Source: Nymphaea colorata
Taxonomy: Eukaryota; Streptophyta; Magnoliopsida; Nymphaeales; Nymphaeaceae
DNA length: 64,000 bases
Assembly: GCF_008831285.2 (NCBI RefSeq)
Contig: NC_045150.1
Location: forward strand, 15,435,362-15,499,361
Reading direction: 5' to 3'
In this document: one piece after another, positions 1 to 11,257 of the stretch
Layout: each line of letters starts with the position of its first letter
Numbering within the stretch: the first letter of the stretch is position 1
Position numbers and translations under genes: made by a program
Notes under the pieces: generated by a model
What the model was told of the DNA's origin: nothing
Database searches by the model: none
The model's input: the letters and a program-made list of their open reading frames with translations, nothing else

Positions 1-538
1 AGCAACTGCGACCAAGAGTTTGGCATGGAAAACGTGATATTGATAGCGTCGTTTTGGCCAACTACTCTACAGTAGGTGAAAACCTACCAACGTGAATGCA
101 TAGAAAACGCATGCAACAAAACAACTAACACTTGGAATAGAAGTTAATTTTTTTTTTTTTTTTTTTTTCCATAGATCAATCAAAGTGTCCCTAATGATCG
201 AACAACACAAGACAAGATTGTAGTAGTGATGACAAGTGCATATACACATTTTGAATACGAAGATTTTGTGTCCTCAAAAGCATGCGCCTCTGTAGCATCA
301 TCTTCTCAAGAAGACGTACTTAGAAGCAGAAGGTTTGGGACAAAAAAAAATTGCAGGATTCAATGTAATTGTGTTGATTCAGAAATCAGAGTTGAGGAAA
401 CATTGTCAAAGAGCCCAAGCAGGTTGGTGCAGAAGAGCCCATAAGTCAACAACTTGGTGTAAAAGAACTGACTCAAGTTAGGATGGAATGATGGAAGAAG
501 AAAGAGCTTGTTAGTGGGGTCTAGCCAACTGATAAGAG
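1..538. other. Intergenic, no gene seen
   Basis: Short open frames here have no recognisable domain. A poly-T run lies near 146-168. The last eight bases (531-538) are the left target duplication of the hAT-like element that follows. Confidence 0.5.
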
Positions 539-766
539 TAGGCCTGGGCATCGGGCTGGCCCAGCCCGGCCCTGCCGAGCTTGGGCCCGGATTGGCTTGA
601 AGCTTGGCCCAGGCTCTGCTCGATTAAAATAAAAAATAATTTTTAAATATAAAATAATTTTTTAAATATAAAACATATTTTTAATAATAAAATATATAAT
701 TATTAAATAAAAATAATATAAAAAATGAGACTAGTACCGAGTACCTGGGCTAGATACCCAGGCTTA
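539..766. mobile_element. Nonautonomous hAT-like element (family A)
   Basis: A 228-bp element with GC-rich ends and an AT-rich centre. It begins TAGGCCTGGGCA and ends TACCCAGGCTTA, so the ends are imperfect inverted repeats. It is flanked by 8-bp duplications that match at 7 of 8 positions (GATAAGAG at 531-538, GATAGGAG at 767-774). An 8-bp duplication and a TAGG-type end are typical of hAT elements. It has no coding capacity. The same GGCATCGGGCTGG-type end occurs at 15588-15835 and 46630-46911, so these are one family. Confidence 0.7.
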
Positions 767-3486
767 GATAGGAGGGTACAAAGCGGGGAAATCTGGTTGG
801 AAAAAGAGAGTTTTTCGTCCAAACCTGTCAGTCAAAGGGCCCATTTGTGAGTATTGTGCACAACATGTGGGCCTGGTCTTCCAAAGTTTACGGTTGATAT
901 GCCATAAACCTGCAAATTTTTTTTTTTCAAAATTTTAACTGTCCATCAAATGCCCCTAAAGTTTCTGAATGCAAGGAAAGGCTCTAACTTAGGAAAATTA
1001 AGACAAAAAATACTTTATACGATGGTTAACAGTTTTAATAAAAAAATACATATGAATGGTATCTCCATCTCCATTTCCTCCCTCCCTTTGTCCTAACAAT
1101 ATTTACAAGGAAAAGGTACAAAAATAAACTTGATATGAGTGCGTGTTGTGTCATGACCCAAATTTTTTTTTTTTATAATGAAAATAAATATTTAAGACCT
1201 TATATCAAAACATAAACTTGAGTCATGCCAAGTTCAGAACAGAACAAAAACTGAGAGAGAACAGTTGTTTAAGCGACTCATTAGGGAAATACTTGGACTC
1301 AACCCAATGGACTTCAACAAAATTCTAAAAATCAAAATAGTGCCCAACTGGCAATGCTAGTCCAACACAACATCAAGGAATGTGTTCGTTGAGCGAAAAC
1401 CTAATCATAATTACCCAAGCAAAATATACGTTTTGCTCCATTTAATTTTGAAAAGAGGGACTTTGAGCTGGTTTACAACAAAACTCGGATTTTTACACTC
1501 TTTTACTTTACAATGGAGTTTTCTTGATTTGAATCTACTTAATGCCATATTTAGTTATCTTGGATTTGGACCAGCTTATTTTAGAAATATAAATTTAGTT
1601 GTTGAAATAAATTTAAATGTGTGTCCAAATTATTTGGAAAACATTTTTGGATTTTTAAAAGTAGATGTAGATTCAAAAGCTAACTTGCTTTACAAGTAGA
1701 CAGGTTGTAGCTTACATGAATTCTGATTTGGAACTTGATTATGAGTCCAAGTCATTCTGACAATATATTTTAACTGTTGTAAAAATAGATTTGGATAAGT
1801 GACCAACTTATTTTAAACATATATTTTACTTGTTCTAATCTTGTTTAGATTTGGATCCACCTTGTTTCAAATGTAGATGTTTTGGTTCTTTCCAAATTAT
1901 ATTCAGATTTGGATTTAACATTTCAATATTGTCAATGATCTTGCTTTTTATGTTTGATTTTTTTTTAAAATCTGGATTAGAATCTATCTTGTTTTAAAAG
2001 TAGATATTTTAGTTGTGGTGAAAATTTTTAAAAATAGATATATATTAAAAGTTTTATACTAATTTTGGACTTTGGATCCTTTGAAATGTATGTGTTTAAT
2101 TATGTTAAATGGATTTGGACTGAAACTCAGTTAGATTAATAACTTCAAGTACAATGAAAATATCTGAATAACGAAACATGATAATAAATATTTAGAAACA
2201 TGGATCTTATATGTTTCCATTGGATATATTGCATGACTATGTATGAGTTTGACTTGTTTTAGCATTCAAATATATATATTTATTAACTTTACTAACTGAT
2301 GCATATGAAGCACTTCATGGTTAAATAATAATGTTGTATTTGCTGTGATTATGCATATCTATTTGTGCATTATTAGAATTGCAATGGTATTTGGATTTGG
2401 ATCTGGATCTAGCTTAGCTTGAGACATACATGTCTCAGGTGTGTGTGTTTTGCAAAATTATGAATATGCCTAAATTAATGTTTGAGATCTAGATTTCTAT
2501 GCTTATGCACAAGACACATGTGCTTTGTGAACATACAACTGAGAGTTAATTATGATGACCAGAAACATATCTTATGCCATGTTGCTTATGATGTTGTTAA
2601 TTATGTGGTTAAGCACATGTAGTAAATGAATCATATGAGCAAAACGTTATGTATGTCGAAAGTATGCTTTAAATGTATCAAATAAATAATGAATGCTAGG
2701 GATGGTTGATGCATATTTGGCCTGATTTTAAGTGGTCTGCACTGCCTACAGGAGTAGGGTGGTGGCATGAGGAAAGAAGTGAAGGTTACCCTTCCACCTA
2801 GGTGAGGCTGCATAATCTAGGTTTTTGGTCGTTTGTTGTTGTTGTTTCTGTTTGATTTATTTGGGCACTTGAGTTGTTATGTTAATGATGTTGTGATTGT
2901 ACAGAAAGAAAATGTTGCATGAATAAGTTAGTGCCGGTTGGGACACCACCCGAGTAGTGGCCCGTGGTTATGGACAAAAGAAACTTAATTTGCATGGCGA
3001 ATACTCATTAATTTGTTAAATGTGTCTTTTATCCTTGTTCAATATAGATATTGAATGCATATATTAAAACTCTTGAATTTCACCAGGCAATAAGTTAAGT
3101 TGTATGTTGCATTGCTAACCATGCATGCTGAAACAAACAGAGCCAGTGGGTAGATATCGTAGTAATGAAAACTTTTCACCCTCATTTACTATTTTTTTCT
3201 AAGTGATTGTAATAGAAGGGATGATGATGAGGTTACTGCACTGTGCGATGAGCTGATGCTGCCAAACCGATCTACGTTATATCTTTATTTTTCTCAAAGA
3301 TTCATTTGGTGGTTTAATTTGAATTATCATTTAATGTTGATAGTTTAGAGTTAGTTAGTAATGATGCCTAATCATTTTAGAAATTGAAGGTTTGGAAAGC
3401 TCTTTCTGTAAGCATTGATTTGATTTGAAATTACTGTGGGATTTTTTTTTTTTAAATGGCTTGAAAATTTAAGGTTGTTATAGTGA
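767..3486. other. AT-rich intergenic DNA
   Basis: No coding domain is recognisable. The stretch is rich in short T- and A-runs and in TTTGGATTTGG-like words. A GC-richer patch near 2730-2990 could be part of an old repeat, but no terminal structure was found. Confidence 0.45.
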
Positions 3487-3675
3487 AAAAATAGGAAAAC
3501 TTGTTAAAAGATAGATCTAAAAGTTAAAGAGAAAAAGCTTTAGAGAGAGGGGGGGAATAGGAAAACTTGTTAAAAGATAGTTTTTAAAGTTAAAGAGATA
3601 GAAATAAAGAAAGTTTAGAGAGAGAAAATAAGAAAACTTATAAAAACAGTTTCTTAGTTAGAGAGAGAAAGAGAT
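3487..3675. repeat. Tandem repeat, about 70-bp unit, three copies
   Basis: Three purine-rich copies start near 3487, 3556 and 3626. Each opens with a form of AATAGGAAAACTTGTTAAAAG and ends in a GAGAGA tract. The third copy is the most diverged. It is a local minisatellite with no evident function. Confidence 0.7.
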
Positions 3676-4390
3676 CTTAAAAAAATCATGAAAAATGATA
3701 TAGAAATCTCAAAAAGAGAATATATATATATCAGTGTTCTTCTTCTGCTACTGACTTTGGCACCACTTTTCTTCTTCTGTTCTTTCTGTAGTCTTCATTC
3801 TGAATTTCATTCTTTTGGAATAAAATTTGGAAGAAAAAAAGTACACACGGTTAGACCTATAACACCAGCAAACCACTATCATGCCTCATATGACTTGAGC
3901 AATATACACAGGAAAGGCACTGACATGGTGGTGATAGTAGCATTTGCATGTTTCATGTTTCACTTCTCTGCCTAACCACATTACTTGTTGCCCAACAAAA
4001 CGAAGATGAATGCAATATTTGATTACTTAATAAAGATGAAGATGATGATGATTCATGAAAAGTTACTGCAAAAGCCGCTACTCAGTTTTATGTCGTCTTC
4101 AACACTATGACCTTTCTTCATCACCTTCAACAATTTTTAATTGCAAACCTGTACCATGCTAAATAAATTTAGCAGGCAAATAAAAAATGTTGTTGTCTGA
4201 AGCAAACACACACGACTAGTGCCTATGATCGTATGTTTTGATCGATTGTATTGCCACAAACACATTAAATCTATCGCCTCTACGTGTGATGAATATGAAT
4301 GATCTGAGCTCACTCTATCTTGTTGAACTCAAATTGAGCTCTAGCATAACAAACATAAAGTGAGTGAGACAGGAGCGACTCAGCGGATCG
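3676..4390. other. Intergenic, no gene seen
   Basis: A 95-codon open frame at 3688-3975 has a hydrophobic start but no recognised mature-peptide motif, so it is not called a gene. Positions 4383-4390 are the left duplication of the next element. Confidence 0.4.
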
Positions 4391-4565
4391 TAGTGGCGGA
4401 GCCAGGACAGTCCAACCTCTGGATCCGGGTAGAGCCAAACTGAATTTAAATCTAAAAAATACATAGAGTGATTAAAAAATAATATTTTTTTCAATGTAAA
4501 TTTTTTTTTTTCATTGGCCAGGGTGGGGCCATGGCCTAGGCGGGGCCCCCGTCCCTCCGCCCCTG
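4391..4565. mobile_element. Nonautonomous hAT-like element (GGCGGAGCCAGG type)
   Basis: A 175-bp element starting TAGTGGCGGAGCCAGG and ending CTCCGCCCCTG, so the two ends are inverted. It is flanked by a perfect 8-bp duplication GCGGATCG (4383-4390 and 4566-4573). The GGCGGAGCCAGG end is widespread on small plant hAT derivatives. The centre is AT-rich and non-coding. Related ends occur at 10443-10587 and 49620-49808. Confidence 0.8.
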
Positions 4566-6480
4566 GCGGATCGAAACCCGGCAGGTCAACCGTGCACTAA
4601 ACCAAGACGCTCTACTAATGTAAACTTGGTGGTCAATGATAAACCAAACCCCCTTGGTGTTTGTCTGCAAACTACAATGTAATGACATAAATGCCAAAAG
4701 ACCTGAAAATATTTCTCTCATATTCAATTTCTACATACGAGCTAAGTCGAACAATCCTAAATGGGAAATACTATAACTCGCAAACACTAAGGTGAAGATC
4801 CTTTCTATTTGCAGATGACCTCACATGTTGGGGGCTGATCAAAGAAGGTACACCAAAAATTTGGTTACCAAAACTCACCTGCTGATGCCTGAAGACAAAA
4901 CCCCTTTCATTTGGAAAAGAGAAAAACTTACACGAGAAAACCGCCCATTTCTTTTGTCCCTAGAGGTTGGCTGACTCACTTTAATTTTGACCCCCATCGG
5001 CGCAAGCTTTGGACCATTTACCAAGTTGGTAAAAAGAACCCAATTAAAGACTTCCAAGCAAAGGCTGCTTTGGTTTTCAAACTATCGCATTCCTTCAACT
5101 ATTAGAGGCTGTGTCCTTCTGGCTTAAAATGATTAAAATACCCTTTATGACAAAAACCAAAGGTTTCCCCATAAAGACAAAAAAATTACAAAAATGAAAA
5201 ATACCCTCATGTGAAGGGTCAAACAGGGCTCCGGCAGGCTTGAAATGACTAAAATACCCTTTACAAAGAAAAAAAAAAACAGGCAAAAATAAATAAAATA
5301 GTTTTGATAATGATGGAAATTACCCCTCACATAATCACTCTCGGTAGCCGGTGGGTGGTCAACCACGGCCGAACACCCACCTCCCCCCCCGTCTTCATAA
5401 TCAGAGGTGTAATTTGCGAAAGTCCAACAAACAAAGGGCAAACTCCAAATTCTTAAAGGTTGAGGGAGCCAAAGGAAATATTTTGGTGGTAGATCAAGAG
5501 GAGTAAGTCATGGGGGCCAAGTCTGTCTCATCTTAATTGGCATCCAACTGGATTTTCCTTACACCTTACAAGTACAGACGCAAACTTGGAAGAAATTTGT
5601 GCCTACCACCAGCACTGCACCACCAATTAAGGACTGTTCTTCTAGAAACTCAAAATACAAGCCTGGAGCTTCTAGATGTCTGGTGGCATCGAGTGTGAAC
5701 GGGTTGGATTTGCACTAGATTCAGGTGGGTCCAGACTTAGATTCTGTGTCCAAGATGTTTACATTAGGTCTGGACCCGGGTCCATTAACCCTACTTATCT
5801 TAAGAAGAATATTCCGTTTCTAGAAACATCACACCTGCTATATATACCAGATCTTGCCGTGCCTAAGAATGATACGTAAACCAATTACAAACTGTACATC
5901 TCCATTAACAAATCCAAATTAACCGATATATATCCATTTGAGCACGGATCGGGTCTGGGGAAAGCTTGGCCGACCTAGTGATTGGCATAGATGCTGGGAT
6001 GAGGTTTAGCATTGGAAATCAATATAGGCTAAAATAAGCCCATATTGAGAGAGAGAGAGAGAGAGAGAGAGAGTAACACTGGATCATGTGTCGACATGCC
6101 AATGGTTTGTATATCAGATCTACTGTTTACCAAATTTGTATTAGATTGGTCCCTATGAATTTGGTTCAACATCTTGACTGGAATTCAAGCTTCAGAGCTC
6201 TCAGTTCAGATCTGGCTGGTATCAGTCAGATATCGGAGGCGGATTCAAATTCAGTCATGAAATTGCACAGTATAGAACTCAACTCTGAATAACAAGCAGA
6301 TCCAACTTTGATTACCAAATCCAACTAACGGAGATTCAAAATAAAATGGGTTCCGGTCCATGTACATCAGCAATCATGTGGCGTGGGGGGCAGTGAGAGG
6401 TCGGTGCAGAGCGGCGGTGGCTGGCCCAGCCATTGCCTGTCTGCCTGAGAGCACCAAAAGGAAACCTCCCGGCAATTTGG
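4566..6480. other. Intergenic, no gene seen, with GA microsatellite
   Basis: No protein domain is recognisable. A (GA)n microsatellite spans about 6047-6073. DNA at 4566-4640 read on the minus strand has a weak tRNA T-arm-like word but does not fold into a full tRNA by eye. Confidence 0.45.
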
Positions 6481-6482
6481 CC

Positions 6483-6517
6483 TTTTTAAAAAGGACAGAC
6501 CCACCTACCTACCACCC
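6483..6517 (+). promoter_or_regulatory. Promoter region of the MYB gene with overlapping AC elements
   Basis: A TTTTTAAAAA core (6483-6492) could serve as a weak TATA-like site. Next to it, ACCTACC occurs twice in overlap (6503-6509 and 6507-6513), followed by ACCACCC. ACC(T/A)ACC is the AC element bound by R2R3-MYB factors in phenylpropanoid promoters. The site lies about 340 bp upstream of the MYB start codon, ahead of a long CT-rich leader (about 6530-6830). This placement suggests control by MYB factors, possibly including the gene's own product. The motif match is seen directly; the regulation is inferred. Confidence 0.45.
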
Positions 6518-6852
6518 ATGACCCTCCGTCACTGCTTGCCATTCACCTTCCTCCCTCCCTCCTCCTTTTTCTTCTCCAACCACTCATCAGACCTTTCTCA
6601 CCAACTCAAGCCAAGCAATCAGAAAACTACTTCTTCTCGAACCCTTTTGGATTTCCAGGACACTCTTCTTACCTCCTCCTTTCCACCTCAATCAGCTCAT
6701 AATAAATCCCCACAGCGTCTCCCTTCTTACAACCTTCCAGCCATTATCACCTCCTTCCTTCCCCTCAACACCCCTACAGACCTCATCTCTCTTTCTCCCC
6801 CCTCTGTGTGTGAGCAAAGGTAAAGCCAGAAAGGGTGGTGATAATAGATGAT

Positions 6853-8140
6853 ATGGGTCGTTCTCCCTGCTGTGAGAAGGCACACACCAACAAAGGGGCA
6901 TGGACGAATGAGGAAGACCAGCGCCTCATAGCTTACATCAAAGACCACGGTGAAGGGTGCTGGAGATCTCTCCCCAAAGCTGCAGGTTCCCATCTTCTCT
7001 CTCTCTCTCTCTCTATGCTTCTATCTCTCTGCCGCTTTGTTGGTATCCTCAAACTGAATTTCCTTCTCCTTCGTGATGTGAAAGGACTGCTGAGGTGTGG
7101 AAAGAGTTGCAGACTGAGATGGATCAACTACCTGAGGCCTGACCTCAAGAGGGGCAACTTCACGGAGGAGGAAGATGAGCTCATCATCAAGCTCCACAGT
7201 TTGTTGGGTAACAAGTAAGCCTTCATATCAGAGCCACTGATCTTCCAAAACCTCTGTCCTCACCTTTGTGCCTCATTCCCTTCGATGCCTATGTTCACCA
7301 CCATGAAGAAACTGTTCGAGGAGTTCTTCTTCTTCTTCTCCACCTCATGACCCATCTATGTGTTAATCATTCAATGGTTCTGCCTGCAATAACTAGCAAT
7401 ACAATGGCAGTAGTTGTGGGCAGCTACAGACAGCTAGCCTTCCTTTCATCTGAGCTCTTGAGTTTCTAGCTAACCTTAGTACCTAAGAGTTACAGAAGAT
7501 TGAGAGGCATTAAAAAACTATGCTCTTGCCTTCTCACATTCAAAGAATATACCAAACAACAGAAGAAGATATGGTTGAAGTACTGAGTTTGTCTACTTGC
7601 TACAAATGTTTTAGGTGGTCACTCATAGCAGGAAGGCTGCCAGGAAGAACAGATAATGAGATCAAGAACTATTGGAACACACACATCAAAAGAAAGCTCT
7701 TGAACCGAGGCATCGATCCACAAACGCACAGGCAACTCAACCAACCGCACTCTCAGGCTGCACCGTCCCAGCTGGAGCCAACCACAGGTTTTCTGCCTAC
7801 GACCAAGATGGCAGATTTGAGCAATTACCAGAAGAAAACAGATTCTGCTGATAAGTCCAGCAGTGGGATCAGCTCGGAAGACGAAGCACACTCCATGAAG
7901 AGATTGGACCTCAATCTGGACCTCTCTATCAGTCTCCCATTCTCGCCAGATCCCGTGGTTTCCGACCGGCAATTTTTCCAGCCGCCGACAATCGTAAGCT
8001 CGGATATCTTCCGCAAGTCCACGGCTGTATGTTTGTGTTGCAGTATTGGATTCCAAACTAGCAAAGACTGTAAATGCCAATCATCCCCAGATGCTAATCA
8101 AGTTGCAGGTCTAAGATACTTTAGACCATTTGAGGCTTAA
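6853..8140 (+). CDS. R2R3-MYB transcriptional repressor, MYB4-like (subgroup 4), three exons
   Basis: Nuclear DNA-binding protein of 262 residues, assembled from exons 6853-6985, 7085-7214 and 7615-8140. All introns start GT and end AG, at the two standard R2R3-MYB positions (133- and 130-nt first exons). R2 (about residues 9-62) starts after [18 protein letters not shown]3 (about 63-113) holds [14 protein letters not shown]. The bHLH-contact signature ELxxKxxxLxxxxxxLxxxR is complete in R3. After the repeats come the C1 motif (GIDPQTHR), an EAR repression motif ([12 protein letters not shown]) and a CLCC...CKC zinc-finger-like motif, which together define subgroup 4. Known members (AtMYB4, 7, 32) repress phenylpropanoid and lignin genes. 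The start is the ATG giving MGRSPCC; the end is a TAA at 8138-8140. Only the target pathway is inferred. No lesion is seen. Confidence 0.94.
6986..7084 (+). other. MYB intron 1, 99 bp, open in frame
   Basis: This intron (GTTCCC...AAAG) is short, a multiple of three, and has no stop codon in the exon 1 frame. Reading through would insert 33 mostly hydrophobic residues inside the R2 repeat. It has a CT microsatellite near 6997-7013. Confidence 0.75.
7215..7614 (+). other. MYB intron 2
   Basis: A 400-bp intron with donor GTAAGC and acceptor TTTTAG. It falls after the second base of the lysine codon that precedes WSLIAGR, the usual second intron position of this family. Confidence 0.85.
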
Positions 8141-10442
8141 GTGAATTCGAATATTCAATCCCCTTATTTCACTGGTTCCTTTATAGTTGTCCTTCACAAT
8201 GGAAATCGGAAAGCGTTCATCTTCAAACGCACAATCGGGAAAACCACTGAACGATTGCTGATCTCATTTCTTTTCTTATAGAACTTCTACTCCCCATGCA
8301 GAGCTAGCAGAAATTAAGCTGGTGGAAGAAGAAATGATGTGCCTCACCGTGGGCAATATGGGAGACCACTGATGGTTACCTGTGCAAAAAAGAAGATTAG
8401 TTGGTGTCACCATGACTTGCAATCTCCTTTTTCGGTGAAATCGCCATCAAACGTCTGTCAAGCAACAAAATACACACAGACAACTAAACAAATCACCACT
8501 TGTCTGATCCAGCTCTCCTTGGTAGTCTTTGCCCCAAAACTTTGGTAGGTGGATTTTTATGTCTGATCCTCAATCCCCAGACCCTCTTCAATTGAAAACC
8601 CCGTGGTGGTTTCTTGATATTTTAACAAGCAGACAATTACAACTCACACATTGTAAACTGCCCTTCACAATTGTCAGCCAAAACTTCACCGGGACTTCTT
8701 GGCCGGTAAAGGTTTCTGAGATTAAATTAAGCCTTCAGGTAGGAGATTTGTGTTAATTGGGAAGCAAATCACAGGTGTATCAAATTAAACCAATTTAGTC
8801 GAACACCTCAGAAGTGGTTTGTTTTGTCACAGAGAAAATAAGATGGGCGTATTTCCAATTTAGAGAGCTTTACTGAAAAGTATGTATAGGTAGTTGCATG
8901 TGAATGGGTCCTGACATTGAATCCACCATGCAGTCTAATGTCCTTCATTCAACAAACGTGCTACATGACTGAACTTTTCAATGGGACATGAGAGGACCCA
9001 TCCTCTCAGCACCCTAAAAGTAGATGGCGAATAGGTTTACAATCTAATCTGGCTTTTAATGAGATCAGCGCTAGCCTAAGATGTGGATCAATCTGCATTC
9101 GATATAAGATGAAAACCATTTCACTTTAGATCTATATTGCAAAATCTTTTAGATCTGATCTTGGATCTACCCCTGGGCTCTATCAAGCGAGGTATCAGAT
9201 ATCTGCGGACTTTAGATCCCTCTACATAATCTACTTTATTACATATTGGTGCCCCTCAAATCTAATACTTTTTCAGGAATCTAAAATTGGTCACTGTATA
9301 ATGCTGCCACTTCAACCAAACACTTTTGGCTTCCTGTGCTGGTACTAATCTCGTGGAGAAAAGAAGTATATAACACGCATGTTCCACGCTTTTAGTGTAA
9401 AATACGTTGTTTGGATGGTGGACGTACGGCAATTTTGTTCTCCTGGCCCATTATGTTGGTTAAAAACCCTAGTCGTTCTTGCTGATTAAAATAATATTGG
9501 AAACCGGCTCGGCCAAGCCGAGCTCGAGCTAGGCCATCTGAGACTCGAGCCGAGTTCGAGTAGGGTCGACTCGACTAGTGAATATCACTCTTGGTAGACT
9601 ACTATTACCTATTTTGGATAAGGAACTATTCAAACTAGTTACACTAGGACTTTTGAACAAAAACTCAATCTTGGGCAATATCTGCCATGATTCAAACTTT
9701 GGCTGTAGATTTCCATACCAAACGCAGATCAAAATTCTCTATGATTGGATCCCATCTCGCGACTTCTTCACATATACGCACGGAGCACATCCAAACGAAG
9801 GAATAAAGCAGAAGACTGAGAAGAGTTAAGAAAACGAGAATGGCATAAAACTCGGTACAAATTACAAGAAGATATATATTTTAGTCTAAAGGTATTCCAT
9901 GTGAAAACAAAACACATGCAGAACGAAACATGCATTTGGAATCATGTTGCTCCTGTATTTCTTTTCCTACCTACTCACCATACCATATAGAAATCAATAT
10001 TTGTGGGGCACACCCAAATTTAGGTCACTTTACTGGAAAGGAGGAAAAGATGCCTAACCTTTGAGAAGTACTATATATTTTCCAACCACACATTTCTCTT
10101 GACATCATTCATGGACTCATTAATGCTCAACCATTATTGATGAGAAGATGCTTCCATGGATGTTCTTCTCATCCTATTGGTCCCCAAAGCTTTCTTTTTC
10201 TTCACCCTTTCCTTCACTTTTGCCCATGCCTTGAGAAACATAGCATAGCTAATCAAGCTAGTGGTTATGTATATTGTAAATCATCCATTCAATTCCCCTA
10301 CTCGCTATTTTTATGGGTTTCAGCTCCTTGAACATAAGTCTCTTCATCCCTCTCCTTGCTCCTAAGGTCCAAAACTGCATTAGTGCTTTGTATAGAGCAC
10401 CCACCAGTATACTGTTTTGTTGACACCTATCTCACTCGAACT
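8141..10442. other. MYB 3' flank and intergenic DNA
   Basis: No second gene is seen. About 9495-9575 is rich in GAGCTCGAGC words like those in the hAT-like element at 43620-44034, so it is probably a fragment of that family. Positions 10435-10442 are the left duplication of the next element. Confidence 0.45.
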
Positions 10443-10587
10443 CAATGATAGAGCCAAAAAAATTGATTGGAAGGGCAATTATTTATATATATATATATAT
10501 TTAAGATTTCTATTTAAAAATAAAAAAACTTTTAAGAGGCTGGTGTGGGCAACTGCCTACACCAGCCATAATGTGGCTACGCCACTG
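10443..10587. mobile_element. Small hAT-like remnant
   Basis: A 145-bp element starting CAATGATAGAGCCA and ending GGCTACGCCACTG. The reversed end reads CAGTGGCGTAGCCA, so the ends are inverted repeats with a few differences. It is flanked by a perfect 8-bp duplication CTCGAACT (10435-10442 and 10588-10595). It contains a (TA)n run and no coding sequence. Confidence 0.7.
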
Positions 10588-11181
10588 CTCGAACTATGTC
10601 ACTTGAACCAACTGCCTACCAACCACTGGCTGGAAGCTGTGGTGCGCTAACCCCCCTTGGGCTATGTTGCCAAAGATGACGTAGGTAGGCTGCATTTTAA
10701 TTGTGTTTATATGAAAATACTGCTTGGAACAAGGCTTAGATGGTTCGGGTGAGGGGTAGGGACCAAATGAACTGGAGTGGGTGCAGACAAGGGCACAACC
10801 TGAGATCCGAATTACACCGACAATATCTATGAATATGAAATTCCTTCAATAGATTGGATCAATTTGAGCCACCGAATCCAACCAACCAGGTCTGGACCGG
10901 GTCAAAGTTATCGCACATGAATCTCTGCTCCCACGCCAGCATGATTCGGTACTCCCCAATAATAGAAAACAGCGACCACATGTTATGATTATTGGTATTA
11001 TAACTTTTTAAATTAAGGGAAGAAAGGAGATATAAGCTACCAACTAGGCCCGATGGTGCAGCGGCATGGCTCTGAAAGTGAAAGAATGTAAAAAGGAAGA
11101 AACAACATGTGCCGTGGTAGTTGGTCATTGAGAGCAGATGACGTCTGCAAGGAGGTAGAATTAAATATGTACGCATTTGAA

Positions 11182-11257
<76 letters not shown>

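Noticed and set aside
226-444. 72-codon open frame near the window start
   Set aside because: No recognised domain, no splice context, and AT-rich surroundings.
3688-3975. 95-codon open frame with a hydrophobic N terminus, possible secreted peptide
   Set aside because: No CLE, CEP, PSY, RGF or IDA motif in the rest of the frame; low-complexity surroundings; no homologue recognised.
4566-4640. tRNA- or SINE-like words on the minus strand (GGGTTTCGATCCG and GTAGAGCG)
   Set aside because: A B-box-like word is present, but no acceptor stem pairs across the expected 72-nt span and no SINE tail is seen.
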